64,000 bases of DNA, taken from contig WPIO01000075.1 of the NCBI GenBank assembly GCA_009760855.2, positions 1,005,001 through 1,069,000 of the forward strand, read 5' to 3'. Each line of letters starts with the position of its first letter. Positions within the stretch are counted from its first letter, which is position 1. The stretch comes from Cristatella mucedo. Its lineage: Eukaryota > Bryozoa > Phylactolaemata > Cristatellidae. The notes below the pieces were generated by a model. The model was not told the DNA's origin. It ran no database searches and was given only the letters and a program-made list of their open reading frames with translations. Below, piece after piece: positions 1 to 12,760 of the stretch. The position numbers were made by a program, and so were the translations under genes.

Positions 1-2
1 CC

Positions 3-677
3 ACCTTCGAGGACTACCTGGCCGCTCTGGCGGCCAGCGGCGGCGGCGGCAATCGGAGCTCGGCGGCGCTCGAGTACCCGTGCGGCGTGGGGCGCTTGCA
101 GTTTCTGCAGCTGTACGACTTCGGCCTCGACCTCTCGCCCGCGCCGACGCGCGAGGTCGTGGCGCGCAAGATAGATGAAATCGACGAGGCCTTTCATCTC
201 GTGCTCGTCGTCGAGCGGCTGGAGGAGAGCCTCGTTCTCATGCGCGACCTGCTCGGCTGGACGACCGACGACTTGCTGCACTTCAAGACCAACTACCGGC
301 TCAGCCCGAGCGCGCGCCTGTCCGGCGAAGTGCGCAGCCTGGCCTACGAGTGGAACTGGGCCGACAAGATGCTGTACGATCACTTCCGCGCCAAGATGGA
401 CGCCCAGATTCGGCGTCGCGGAGAGGCGTACGTGCGCCAGCAAGCGCTCGCGTACCGCGACAGGCAGGCCACCTTTTACGAGCGCTGCGTGGCCGCCGTA
501 GTCCGCGACACGGTGCACAAGGGGAACAGGAGCTGGAGCGTGAACGTCAGCGGCGCCTACGTGCTGAGGGAGGGCGGCCGACGGGACGCTTCCTGTCAGC
601 TGGCTGGCATGACGGAGCTGCAGCTGTTCCAATTAATTAACGCCGCTCAGCCGGCGTGCAGGAGCGCTCAGCGCTGA
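3..677 (+). CDS. Galactose-3-O-sulfotransferase (Gal3ST family), C-terminal part, 5' partial
   Basis: The frame is open from base 3 to the TGA at 675-677 and gives 224 residues. The protein matches the C-terminal half of Gal3ST-type Golgi sulfotransferases, which move sulfate from PAPS to the 3-OH of galactose on glycolipids or glycoproteins. Seen here: a YDFGLD segment near residue 40, a family-typical block with VVERLEESLVLMRDLLGW (about residues 68-85), then DDLLHFKTN, and a WNWADKMLYDHF segment matching the family's 'LY-hF' motif. Possible N-glycosylation sequons are NRS (two) and NVS. The N-terminal membrane anchor and both PAPS-binding motifs lie upstream of the window, so this is probably the last exon. 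There is no true ATG at the left edge; GTG at 87 is only an internal Val. Codons are GC-rich, unlike the repeats downstream. Which Gal3ST paralogue this is cannot be told. Confidence 0.92.
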   Translation, partial: TFEDYLAALAASGGGGNRSSAALEYPCGVGRLQFLQLYDFGLDLSPAPTREVVARKIDEIDEAFHLVLVVERLEESLVLMRDLLGWTTDDLLHFKTNYRLSPSARLSGEVRSLAYEWNWADKMLYDHFRAKMDAQIRRRGEAYVRQQALAYRDRQATFYERCVAAVVRDTVHKGNRSWSVNVSGAYVLREGGRRDASCQLAGMTELQLFQLINAAQPACRSAQR

Positions 678-2925
678 GCTCCCGCTTGCTCGAACGCGAG
701 AGCCCGCGAGTGAGCGCGAGCTCTCTCAGCTGCGCGGAAGTGCGTGCATTTCAGCGTGCGGCGAGCTTTTAGTCTGTCGCCGCAGCCTAAGCAGCAGCTG
801 CCGATTGCTCGGCAGTCGGTCGTCTGGCTGCGCACGCTTTGGTATCTCGGTGCTGGCATTCGAACCGCAAAATAGTATTCTCATTTTACTTAATTTATCG
901 TTTCCGTTCACATGTATCTCCTTCTTCCAATGGAAAAGCAGCACTACCGAACAGCACTCACACCGGCATTAGCGAAACAGGAGCAAAGGGCCAGGCAGGT
1001 GTTTGTCTATTATGAAACCAGCTACGGAACGTGGCATGATGTGGCGAAATCCTAGAAGCAGCTTACACGAACGTGCAACATGACGAGAAGCAAACGAAAT
1101 TTTTAAAGCGAGAGATAGAAGAGTAGATAGACTGCTAACTTACACCGCTGAAATCTCATTTAGTGAAAGTTCGCTTGGAATGAGCTCACATACTATGTAT
1201 GGTAGGCTGCTTTTTTTATGCGAGGGCATTGATAATGCCCCGACAGGCAATTCCAAATATTCATATAGACACGTAAAGTCTTGATTCCGTAATTTCATTT
1301 CATATGAATTAAGAGGAGCCAAAAATTCAGGTGCCTCAAAAAATGTTCTTCAGTAATCACACGGAGTAGCGTCATCAGCAAGCCGCCAGATGTCGGCTCG
1401 TTAAGTATGCTAGTGTCGGCCAGTTCAATGTCTGCTCGCTGATGGCACCATTAAAATCCGACTCCCTTTCTTTAAATCCACTGTGAAAAGAGTGCCTACT
1501 TGTCTCGATGGTTCGTACGATGCAACCTGGCATATTTCCTGTGCGAGAAATCGCTTTCCCCCGAGAGAAATTTAGGCGGTTGAATCCAAATAATTCCACT
1601 TTCATGTTTCCAGTACGTAGCGGATCTCTGCGGATGGCTGACTGCGATCTGCCTCCTTCTGCTGCTGCTGTCTCAGTGCACTAGCGAGCGCTAAGGATCT
1701 GCTGCTGCTGTCCGCTGCACCAGCGATCTGCTTCCGTCGATGGTGGCAGTGGGTTCTTCTTCGGTCGATGGGGCACTGCTAAATTCCATTGGCTCTACCA
1801 ATTCGTCCTAGAAAAATTAGCAGCCAATCTGTCAGAATTTATTGCTGCTCTCGGAAATTAGAAAGCTTCAGTGCATTTGGCATTTCAAGCTTCTAAAGCC
1901 TCGCGGATCGTTTCTTGCCACACAATAGCGATAAATGCAGTGGCTCGTGCAAAATATGTCCTATGAGAAGATAAGACAGCTCTACATCTACAACTGCAAT
2001 GTAAAGCACATTTTAACGTCGCCTTCATGAGGTAGCGCAATGTCTTCTTCAAATTCGGAAAATCTAGAAAATCTCTGTCGGCTATGGTCCCTATCTGCAA
2101 TCACCTTGAATCTTTTTTCGCTTCTGCTAAAGATGCATATGTTCCTCCCTTCTAGTGGACTAGGCTTTTTGTTCCAGTTTTCTTTGTGTGCTTACGTCCG
2201 CACGATTCGGTGCATATTACTAACAAAAGTTTGAACGAGCCAGTGGCCATGAGTGTCTTCACGCGAGCTTTAGCATGCTGCCCGGCCTGAGCTAAAACTA
2301 AAGCTTGTTTGCATTCTTGTTGCCGTGCGTGCCTCATGTCTCATGGTTATTTACTATAGGCGAGCGCTTCTTTGGAATTGATCGGTCGATGACGCTCGTC
2401 TGCTAAGGCGCTTCGAAGACACCTGCCGTCCATCTCCACCCGGATATTGGCAGCCTCGCGCGGCCCACTATCTTTAATGGCCCAAATAAATAGAAAATGT
2501 TTCTTGTTCCGTACAAGCTTCGCGTTCATAGTTAGGAGACTGATATTTTGAAGTTATCCATTTTTTGGGTCAGGGCAGGGTGCTGACATGTCGTTCGCAC
2601 TTGCAACAACGAATGGTGCTGAAACTTGAATATGGAAGGGCTAGGATGGCGTAGCACTAAAGATTACTAGACGTCGATGTATAACAGAAAGGTGCCTTAA
2701 GAGAATTGTATGTTATTGCAGAGCAAGAGAATAGCCATATTCTATTGACGTGATATCAAGAGGTACAAGCCTGTACCCCGTGAGTGCGTTTTGCTCTGCG
2801 TGTGGACAATTTCTCAAAGGAGTAAAGATAACAGACTCCGTGCCGTGAAGCGTCTGTTAAAATACTTGAGACCTAAAAGGCACAAGCTTCGGTATGCAGC
2901 ATATCAGTAGTCAAGACTCAAACCC
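678..2925. other. Intergenic / 3' flank of the sulfotransferase gene
   Basis: No gene is recognised. The first few hundred bases are probably the 3' UTR of the sulfotransferase, but no AATAAA lies close to the stop. Bases 1640-1760 hold a loosely duplicated GATCTGC/CTGCTGCTG segment of about 55 bases. The rest is AT-balanced sequence with scattered stops. Confidence 0.5.
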
Positions 2926-3146
2926 TGGCTCTCTCTTTCTCTCTCTCTATCTCTTCTCTCTCCCCTTTCTCTGTCTCATTTCACATAATAATTACAAGTA
3001 ATAATTTCACGTAATATGCAAGAGGACTCTTAAAGGTGAAGTGAACAATTGTTGCTCGCTAGATAAAACTACTTGCACAATATTAGCTAAAGCGTAAAGT
3101 ATCTTTTCATCTTTGCTCTTGAGCAGCTGGCCGTGCCTCAAGGATG

Positions 3147-3830
3147 TAATAATAATAATAATAATAATAATAATGCACTTGATAAAGCGCCCTCAGAGAA
3201 CTCAATCTCTCTCTAGGCGTTTTACATTTGCTGCAAAGGGAAATGCAATTGAATGGAGAGTAATATCATGCTTGATAAACAAAAAAATGAATAACATGGT
3301 TAGGGGTGACATGCGCAGGGTCAGCATGCAAATGTGATTAGTGGCAGCATGCACAGTGCGAGCATGCATAAGCACATCAAGGACGAATCACAGGGACCCA
3401 CTAAATGCTGTCCTAAATAGGTGTGTTTTTAAGTTCCTTTTAAATGTGGTCAGGTCAGGGGATGTTCTGACGCAGGTCGGGAGGGAGTTCCAGGCTTTGG
3501 GAGCCTACGAACTAAATGCACGGTCTCCGGAGGATTTGAGGTTTGTACGAGGTAATTCTAGACTGTTGGATTCCGAAAAGGGGGTGGTACGATGCTTGGC
3601 CTGATGGGGGAGTAGATCTAAGAGATAGGCTGGAGCCAAAGAATGATGTGACCTAAATGTGAGCGACAAAACCTTGAAGGCAATCCGTTGCTTGACTGGT
3701 AGCCAGTGCAGGTCGGCGAGAAGTGGTGTGATGTGGCAACAGCGACGCTCACGACAGACAAGCCTAGCTGCCGAGTTTTGCACCAGCTGCAATCGCCTGT
3801 TCACACATGCTGGCATGCCAGTAAGCATGG
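3147..3830 (-). mobile_element. CR1/L2-like LINE (family 1), 3' fragment
   Basis: On the minus strand bases 3505-3810 encode the end of the LINE reverse-transcriptase polyprotein: an SAARLVCRERR segment, LADLHWLPVKQRIAFK and LAPAYLLDLLP. These are typical of the region after the RT domain in CR1/L2-group elements. It is followed by an untranslated tail, the conserved AAAGCGCC...GGCGCTTT stem-loop, and an ATT-repeat tail at 3147-3174. It is 5'-truncated, as usual for LINEs, and has no complete ORF. Confidence 0.85.
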
Positions 3831-5018
3831 CTGGATCCTCCTCACCAAGCGGCACTGCTGCAGCCTTCGCTGTTTGCCTTGCAGCCAGGCAGCCGTGCAC
3901 AAACCAGGGTCTTAGCAATAGCAAGAAGAGTGTCCGTGTCAACAAACTTGTCGTCATGCCAGCCTCAGCTGACATGAGCGCATTCCGCTGGCCTGGTCCT
4001 TTTGTCCGTGGCTCTCTTTGGGTTATGATGGGCAAGGAGGTGTTCTAACGATATCGAAGGTGCCCTCTTACCAAGGAGATCTGTTTGGTCGTCATCATCA
4101 TCACCATCAGCAGCAGCTGCTACTGCTTGTCTGGTCCAGAGATTAAGGACCTCAGTCACCTGCAGCAATATGACCTTGAACCGACTGACCTTGACTCCAC
4201 TGACTTGTACCTCTGCCCACAAAGCATTGGTTGACTGATTCGACCAGTCACTCCTCCTACTGCTGCTGCTGCAGTTAATCACTGGCTGCCCTTGCAGCCT
4301 GCAGCAGAACTGCAACATCTCAGGTCAGCTGGCCAGGTCATGACTCTGTGTGAACAAATAACAAACGTTTGCCTAGCTTGGCAGCTATCAAGTATCAGCA
4401 CACAGCTCAGCCGGCTTCTACACCATGCAAGCTGAGCAATGCAAACTCCACCCCCCCCCCAGTTACAGCTGACTCAGTCGCAGCAGTCGTGCAGTCATCG
4501 CAGCCAAATGTTGCTGCCAACGCCTCACCCTGGCTACCGAGCTCGTGCCTTAAGGCCGCCTGCCCATTCCTGTCCGTCGTCTGCCAGGCAGCCTTCTGTG
4601 CTGTTCAAGCCTGCTTTGCTGCTGGCGACTGCCACCTCAGCAGCAGCAGTGGCAGTGGCAGTAGTAGCAGCAGCAGTCATCGCCTTGCTGCTGCTCTCCA
4701 GCTGCATGCACAAGCTTTCCAGTTACATTTCTCTATGCGTATCTACTAGGCCTGAATTCTAGACGATGGCTATATGCATCAGACAAACAGGGAAATCAAC
4801 GACTGAGTAGGAAAAATGAAAAAAGAATCGTCAATACAAATGAGCCAAATCAAGCAGGACAAGCCAGCAGATACAGAACGAACACGAATGGCTGCACTGA
4901 AAAGCTCCCATAAATATATTGGGCATGCAACTTGGCTTAGGAGCAGACAGCAGCAATCAGACACTTGCTATTACTAGGGCAGGTGCTTTTTCCTCTTCCA
5001 GGGAGCTGCTGCTACTCC
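3831..5018. repeat. CAG/CTG-rich degenerate low-complexity region
   Basis: Patches of CAG, CTG and GCA codon-like triplets (4088-4145, 4255-4320, 4630-4700) give short Gln-, Ala-, Ser- or Leu-rich frames. A run of C stands near 4450. No conserved domain or convincing splice structure is seen, so I read it as decayed trinucleotide-rich DNA. Confidence 0.5.
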
Positions 5019-5359
5019 CCCCTCTCTCTCTCTTTCTCTCTCTCTTTCTTCATCTCTCTCTCTCTCTCTCTCCAACTCTCTCTCCATCTCTCATTCTCTC
5101 TCTCTCCAACTCTCTATCTCTCTCTCTCCATCTCTCTCTACATTTCTCTGCCTTGCCGTCTCTCTTTGTCTGTCTCTCCATCTGTCTGTCTCACATCTGT
5201 CTTTTTTTCTTTTGTTCTCTTTCTCTCAGTCTGTCTATCTGTCTTTCTCTCTCTGTTGCTCTGTCACACACTCTCTCTCACTCTTTTTCTCACTCTGTCT
5301 TTCTCTCACTCCTGCTCTGTAACTCTCTCTCCACCCCTCCACCTCCGTCCTCTCTCTCA

Positions 5360-5361
<2 letters not shown>
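5019..5361. repeat. (CT)n-rich degenerate microsatellite
   Basis: About 340 bases are almost entirely pyrimidine, made of CTCT, TCTG and CATCT variants. Pseudo-frames of Ser and Leu only come from this composition. Confidence 0.9.

Positions 5362-5433
<72 letters not shown>
5362..5433. repeat. (CA)n microsatellite
   Basis: A perfect CA run of about 36 units follows directly after the CT-rich tract. Confidence 0.95.
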
Positions 5434-6162
<729 letters not shown>

Positions 6163-6365
6163 TCCCCCATCACTATGACTGCTCTTTTTGTTGCAAAGCA
6201 CCTGAATACAGCTAAGGTCTCAACAGGCAATGCAAAAAAGATTTATAATCATTAACCATTATGGTCCATAACAATCTAGCCAAACCAAAATGTAGCTGTG
6301 ATCGAACTCCGAGCAAAAACGCTGCACACTCATCGGGAAGTACCATAAGGAGTGGTCTCTTCCCC

Positions 6366-6442
6366 CTGCTGCTGCTGCTGCTGCTGCTGCTGCTTCTTCT
6401 GCCTCTGCTGCTGCTGCTTCTGCTGCTTCTGCTGCTGCTTTT
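6366..6442. repeat. (CTG)n trinucleotide array with CTT interruptions
   Basis: CTG/CTT units run for about 77 bases. A weaker CAG-rich stretch follows at 6660-6780. Confidence 0.9.
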
Positions 6443-6978
6443 AGGGAAAGCAATCGGTCATCCTTGATAGGCCAGTGGATATGAGGCACGACAGTGGGTT
6501 TGTGCTGGTAGTCAAGCAGGAAGTGACTGCAGTTCTTTCAGTGGTAAAAGACTCAAGAATCTGCTGCTGAGTCGTCAGTCTCGTTTATTTAGGGGCATGA
6601 CAGCATTGACAGCTTTTGGTAGAGAGGAATTGGGACCACCATTTCCCCAGCAGCGTGGCAGCCAGCGGCAGCAGCAGCAGACTAGCCCCCCCCCTCTCAG
6701 CAGCAGCAGCAGGCAACTGAGCCAGTGGAAGATACTCGATGTCAGCAGCAGCGACTGAAAGTTAATAGACGAAGCAGCAGGCACTCACTGAATGGCACAG
6801 CTGCCTGTCTGAACTCTGTGGGCATGAACTGAGCTTCTGTCATACACTTTCTAGCTTCAGCTAAGTCTCGGCTGTTGGTCAGAAAACGTATGATCCACCG
6901 CAAAGCAGCGACAGCCATCGCTTTGCAGTCTGCTCCCTCCCTGCTCCGTGTGCACACCACCGTGCTCCTAGTGATAGT

Positions 6979-6979
<1 letters not shown>

Positions 6980-7053
<74 letters not shown>

Positions 7054-7540
7054 AAGAGAGACAGACAGAGAGACAGACAGAGAGCGAGAGAGAGAGACAG
7101 ACAGAGAGACAGACAGAGAGACAGACAGAGAGACAGACAGAGAGACAGACAGAGAGACAGACAGAGAGCGAGAGAGACAGACAGACAGAGAGACAGAGAG
7201 ACAGACAGAGAGACAGACAGAGAGACAGACAGAGAGACAGACAGAGAGACAGACAGAGAGACAGACAGAGACAGACAGAGACAGACAGAGACAGACAGAG
7301 ACAGACAGAGACAGACAGAAACACCGAGAGAGAGAGACACAGAGAGACAGAGAGAGACAGAGAGAGAGACAGAGAGAGACAGAGAGACAGAGAGACAGGC
7401 AGAGACAGAGAGAGAGACAGAGAGAGACAGAGAGACAGAGAGACAGAGGCACCGAGAGAGAGAGACAAAGAGAGAGACAGGGAGAGACAAAGAGAGACAG
7501 AGAGACACAGAGAGAGAGACAGAGAGACACAGAGAGAGAG

Positions 7541-7621
<81 letters not shown>

Positions 7622-7756
7622 CAGAGAGAGACAGAGAGAGAGAGACAGAGAGAGAGAGAGAGACATAGATGGAGACAGAGACAGAGACAGAGACAGAGGT
7701 AGAGACAGAGAGACACAGAGAGAGACAGAGAAAGACAGAGAGACAGAGATGCCGAG
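6980..7756. repeat. Compound (GA)n / GACAGACAGAGA repeat, about 775 bases
   Basis: It starts with a pure GA run (6980-7052), continues as a 12-base unit GACAGACAGAGA with GAGACA variants, passes through CACA at 7541-7554, then a second pure GA run (7555-7614), and decays by 7756. On the + strand almost no T occurs. Long 'proteins' of RERETDRE or SLSVSLCL across it are artefacts. Confidence 0.97.
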
Positions 7757-9467
7757 CGACCTGTAAGTTTAATCAGCTAACGAGTTTAAAATGCCTGAGC
7801 TACCCTCCGCGTGACGCGGGGTTGTACATATGCTCCGGCGGCCGCAGCTTCGGGCCGTCGGGCGAGCTGAGCGACGGGGCGCCGGCAGAGTGTAAATCGC
7901 AGCCAGAGCCGTCACCACCGGAGCCACCAAGGCCGCCTCCATTGCTGCGGCATCGACCGTGTGCAGTGTTTTGAGTCGAGCGCAATACGGAGAGAGCTTC
8001 TGCTCAGCAAGCTCCTGCTCGCTGAGCAGAAGCTCTCTCTCTCTCTCTCTCTCCTCCCACGGCCAGTGTTTCTCGTGTGATAGACCAAGTCTTTCCAGCA
8101 GCCCATTTGAGCAACCCTGCTCGAAAAATTTCGTAATGCATTCGACGCTACCCGCTAGAAGTTAGTGTGGTGCTAATACCATATCGTATTGGCTGCAGCT
8201 GCAGCATTTACTCCCGAGATGGCTTCGCTATCGATGGCCTGCTACTTGAGCTGATCACCAGACTGGCAACACTCATCGAACCCATCGAACAATTGAAGGT
8301 CACCAATCGAGGAAGTGATCTGAGCCAGCCAGCAAGACAAGCCCAAGACGAGCTGCCGAGAGGAGAGATACTTGCTCCAGTCCAGTTGGCCGATCCAGGG
8401 CTGATCCATCACTGGGAGCCATCGAGCAGCTTACTTCTGTCATTCTCAGAAACCCCACCAGCCGTAAAATGCACCTGCTAATGGAAAGCTGTCTTGATGC
8501 ATTGAATGCCAATCCTCCTTCCCCCTTCGTCTCTCGGCACCCCAGCCCAGCCCCCCCCCCGTGCCAGATCAGCCCCTGCAGTTGCTTTGATATTGTCTCG
8601 TGATAGGAATGGAGTCTGGCAGCCGGTTTTGGCAGTCACCCGAAGCCAAGCAATTGTACTTGCTCGCCATTTCCCATGCACAGTGTGGCTCTCGGGGAAA
8701 TAACGGCTGCCAAGGTTTTGTGTTTGTATGTCATATGCCTGAGAAAAGTTGTGTCAAGTTGATTTTGGCCAGTTGTACTTGCACAGATAAAAACAGCAGA
8801 CTCCAGACGGGTGCTTCGTAGCAAACGCTTATGCGTTCTAGAAATGTCTACTTTTTGTTAGCCTTATTCGCCTGAAGATTGACTGTGCATGCAGCTAAAT
8901 GGCATTTATCCGGCGTGCTGCTACATCGTGCAGCTGACGTTCCTTGGAATTCCGGAGCAGAGCAGCTAGCCGCTGATCGTTTGGTGGCGATTGTCGCTCC
9001 TTCTTGGAATTCTGCCTGCTGTGCCAGCTAATGGAAAATGCCAGGCAGCAGATCAGCACAACTCGTGCAGCAATGAGTGCGTCCAAAGCTGCAGCTGCTA
9101 AGTGTCCCGAGATCCTAGTGAGCACTTCACGTGGTACGTACAGTAGCAGGCGATCGCTCAGGCGCTGCCTCGATGCCACGGCTTGGCTGCTGGCGTACTG
9201 AAAAAGAGAAGGGCTGGCTGGTGAAGTGTGTGCTCTTGCCCTTTGTCTATTCGCTAGCTCTCTAACTCTATCTCTATCCTCTCTCTTTTCTTGCCGTTCT
9301 ATTCATTTTGCTTTCCTGCCACATCGTTCTATCACTCACACTCAGCATCCGCTCTTCCATTTCTCTTTCCTATCTCTCCCCTCTACCTACTGTGATCCCT
9401 TATGATCCTCCATCTTCCAGAGATGCTGTGTGTTTCGGATGCTGAAGCCACCTGTAAGAGTTTATGT
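7757..9467. other. Intergenic with CpG-richer patch and hairpin
   Basis: No gene is recognised. Bases 7800-7970 are CpG-richer. Frames at 8167-8481 and 9004-9201 are open but have no known motif or splice partner. Confidence 0.4.
7990..8039. repeat. Perfect inverted repeat, 19-base arms
   Basis: Arms at 7990-8008 and 8021-8039 are exact reverse complements (core GCTTCTGCTCAGC / GCTGAGCAGAAGC) around a 12-base spacer. A CT run follows directly. Confidence 0.9.
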
Positions 9468-9950
9468 AATGTAATGTATCTCCATCAGTAACTCCACAAA
9501 GTCATAAAGACCACGTGGGTGTTACGCAAGAGAGCTTTGTAGAGCTCGAACTCACAGCCTAAGAGGCTTTCGGTACGCATTCGGTAGCCAACAGACTTCG
9601 TCTCGCGCAACATAGAGAAAGTGGGAAGCATAGCAGAGTCAGGAGAGCAGTTGAGGTAGCGAATAGCATGGAAGTAGCAGCTCAGGACTGCTGAAAAGGA
9701 TGAGCCATAGTCGGCAGTGGGAGAGTAGTTGTCGTTGCATAAGAATTGTGGAAGCGAGTTCCACAGTCTAGGACCTGCAGAGCTAAAGCTTCTGTGACCA
9801 ACGGTCTTTAAGCGGAGGAATGGAACAGCTAATTTATTGTCCACACAGGACCTGAGGGCGCGAACAGGCTGAAACTGATGCAGCAGTTCAACTAGGTACG
9901 AAGGAGCCAAGCCGTGGCGAGCCTAGTGGGTCAGCGTAAGAACTTTCTTG
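9468..9950 (-). mobile_element. CR1-like LINE (family 2), 3' fragment
   Basis: Minus-strand translation includes LAVPFLRLKTVGHRSFSSAG and PRLWNSLPQF, the signature of the post-RT region of CR1-group elements, with a 141-residue frame (9485-9910). The 3' end at about 9468 carries an ATTAC-type tail. It is about 85-95% like the copy at 43190 by eye. Confidence 0.8.
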
Positions 9951-10125
9951 TCCCCACGTCTGACTACAGCATATTTCCACACTGAATAGATTGAGCTGCT
10001 TTGGTCGCAGCAAGCATAAGGTTGCATACCGGCTTTGTGGTCATGCTGCTAAAGCAACTTTCCAAAGCTAAACGTGGAATTCTTGTGCTGTTTCTGTGGA
10101 TGTCCAATCAACTGTGTGCATGGGC

Positions 10126-10165
<40 letters not shown>

Positions 10166-11224
10166 ACGTATGTGCACGTGTGTGTGTTTGAGGCAACCTG
10201 GAAAAACCGACTTACCTGTTGCTTTGCCAACTATCTCTTGTCAGTAGTCTCTATCGCTTCCAGCTTTTACTTTTAAATTCTGGAAGATTCAGTTAATAGT
10301 TCATCGAGCCCTCATGCATAGTTATTGTTTCAAAGTACGTATGCCAAAGCAGTGCTAGAGATTATTAGTTGTTCCTGACACTGGCAGTGCCAAAGGAAGG
10401 GCAAGGAACATTAGCCCCGCCCCCTACAGGGTAGCAGCAACCTGGGCTGCCCCATACTCCTACGCCCTCGACCGTTACCGACGAAGAAATTATGTCTTAA
10501 TTGTAGTCCATGAGCAAAAGCTATATCAGTGTTGAATAAACACTATGATTTTGTGCTATAATTGTTTATACTTATTGTAGGTCTAGCCCCACCTACATAA
10601 AAATAAAAATCTTGTTGGTCTTACTCCTAAAATAAAATAATAAATGGAAATAAATAAATATGGGGGAATGTCCATATCCATCAAATGCATTATTTATTAT
10701 TATGCTTTATTCTTATTGTATATTTTATAAACATTTTGCGCGGCCCACCACCAAATTCTTCCCTACTTTTTTTGCTACCACCATGTTGCAGTTGAAAGGC
10801 TTTCTGCGAACTTTTGTGCAGAAGCTGCTGAAGCCTGTTTGTACCAGCTTGCATTGGCATTCAATGGACACCACTTGGCACTTGGAGGCTTGCCTGAATC
10901 TCTCGATCTGGAGTAGCCTGCGGCTTCGCTTCAAAGCAACACCAGATGTTGCATAATAATGAGCTCTGCCAATTTCCTAATGTTGGTTTGGATGGTCATT
11001 CTGATCATTGCTGTCATCATCGGCTCTGTTGGCTGCAGACCCAAGCAAACCTTTTTATCCCACAGTGTTGTTGCATCATCGTGAATTTGTGGGCAACGCT
11101 GCTGGTGCTGGTGCTGCTGGTGCTGGTGCTGTTGCTGCTGCTGGTGCTGCTGCTTCTTTAAATGCAGCCCCTGGAGTGGTTGCACACTAAAGCCCAATTA
11201 ATTTTGAAGTAAATGGAGCAGCAG
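9951..11224. other. Intergenic; (TG)n at 10126-10164, AT-rich stretch 10540-10740
   Basis: No gene is recognised. A TG microsatellite of about 19 units lies at 10126-10164. Bases 11095-11160 are a CTG-rich patch reading Gly-Ala in one frame. Confidence 0.5.
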
Positions 11225-11590
11225 TGTCTTCACAAAGGGTAGTATTGGCCACAGAAGCTTTAGCTCTGCAGGTCCTAGACTGTGGAACTCACTTCCACAA
11301 TTCTTATGCAACGACAACTACTCTCCCACTGCCGACTATGGCACATCTTTTTCAGCGGTCCTGAACTGCTATTTCTATGCTACTCACTACCTCAACTGCT
11401 CTCCTGACTCTGCTATGCTTCCCACTTTCTCTTTGTTGCGTGAGACGAAGTCTGTTGGCTACCGAATGCATACCGAAAGCCGCTTAGCCTGTGAGTGCGC
11501 TCTACAAAACTCTCCTGTGTAACACCCACATGGTCTTTATGACTTTGTGGAGTTACTGATGGAGATACATTATTCATTATTATTATTATT
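11225..11590 (+). mobile_element. CR1-like LINE (family 2), 3' fragment
   Basis: It carries the same sequence as the 9468-9950 copy in opposite orientation, from the ACAGAAGCTTTAGCTCTGC region to GAGTTACTGATGGAGATAC, then an ATT-rich tail. Stops break every frame. Confidence 0.8.
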
Positions 11591-11784
11591 AGTATAGTGA
11601 ATGGGTTGTCCACGACCGAGGTCTTCAAATGATTATTTTAGCCATGGAAACCGAAAAGTAGTGTCATTGCCCAGCAACCGTGATGCCAAGAAGCTTGCAT
11701 GTGAATCATGAACTAAGCCATCAATGTCTGCAGGCTTTCACTTTAAGCAGTCCATTTATATCCATCTGGTCTGATCGGACTGGG

Positions 11785-11808
11785 GAGAGGGAGAGAGAGG
11801 GAGAAAGA

Positions 11809-11867
<59 letters not shown>

Positions 11868-11882
11868 GGAGAGAGAGAAAGA
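11785..11882. repeat. (GA)n microsatellite
   Basis: GA and GGGAGA units, about 98 bases. Confidence 0.93.
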
Positions 11883-12717
11883 GCTGAGATATGGCAAAAG
11901 GGCAAATGGCTAGGCAACTGGTGTTGGCTTCCTCTCTGCTAGACTACATCTCCATCTATGTACTTGATACGTGTGCATACCCTTAAACACAGACAAGTTC
12001 TGTGTGCAGAAGCAACGTGCAAACGCTCCAGAGAGTTCAGTTGCTGGGAGATTTCTTTGGCTCCTCGGCCCACCCTTCGGTGAGTGAGTGAGAGGGGGGC
12101 AGCATAATACAGTCAGTCCGTTGTCCCCCCCCCCCCCAGCTGCACCCACCACCACCAGCCCTGTGCAGCTTGAGCAGGTAGCTGAGTGAACTCCGATATA
12201 AGCTACAAAGCATTTAAGTTGCCACAAATTTTTAATAGTTGCCACAGCCAGATGGTGCTTTGGCCAACAATAATGAGCTCACTTGCAGCACTCCCGGTAC
12301 GATCCCCGGTACGATCCCAACCACCTGTGGCAGGCACGCAGTGTGACTCAGCAGCCACAGCAGCTGCAGCTGCTGCTGCTGCTAGCTTGGTGTGCAGTGG
12401 AGAGAGAGTCCATTGTAATGAGCCTGCCGTCAGAGATGAGGAATATAATGGAGCAGCTACCGAGCACCGAGTGTCGAGCACCGAGCACCAGGCATCTCCA
12501 TTGTCCTTGCTTTGTGCCGGCGGCAGAGGGAGAGGGCATTTCTTTTGCCGGCCCAATTATTTACAATTATGGCTGCTGTCAACAAGTTTACCCGGCTGAA
12601 CAGGTCTGCTTTTGGAGCTGGGAGCAGAGCTCTGGCCCTCCGCTTCCAGCCGACAGCTCGACGAATGACGCATGATGGAGGGACGGAAGCGCAGCAATCC
12701 AGCCCCTGCACTGCAGC

Positions 12718-12760
<43 letters not shown>

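Noticed and set aside
3965-4318. Possible long TSC22 N-terminal exon (VSRFKV on the minus strand)
   Set aside because: Wrong strand for the gene at 26 kb, no further motif, and the frame is interrupted.
6742-7716. Frames of up to 324 residues on both strands (SLSLCLSV / RERETDRE)
   Set aside because: Pure products of the GA/GACA microsatellite; no start context, no domain. The same holds for frames over the CT runs at 5019, 6059, 29726, 32148 and 56016.
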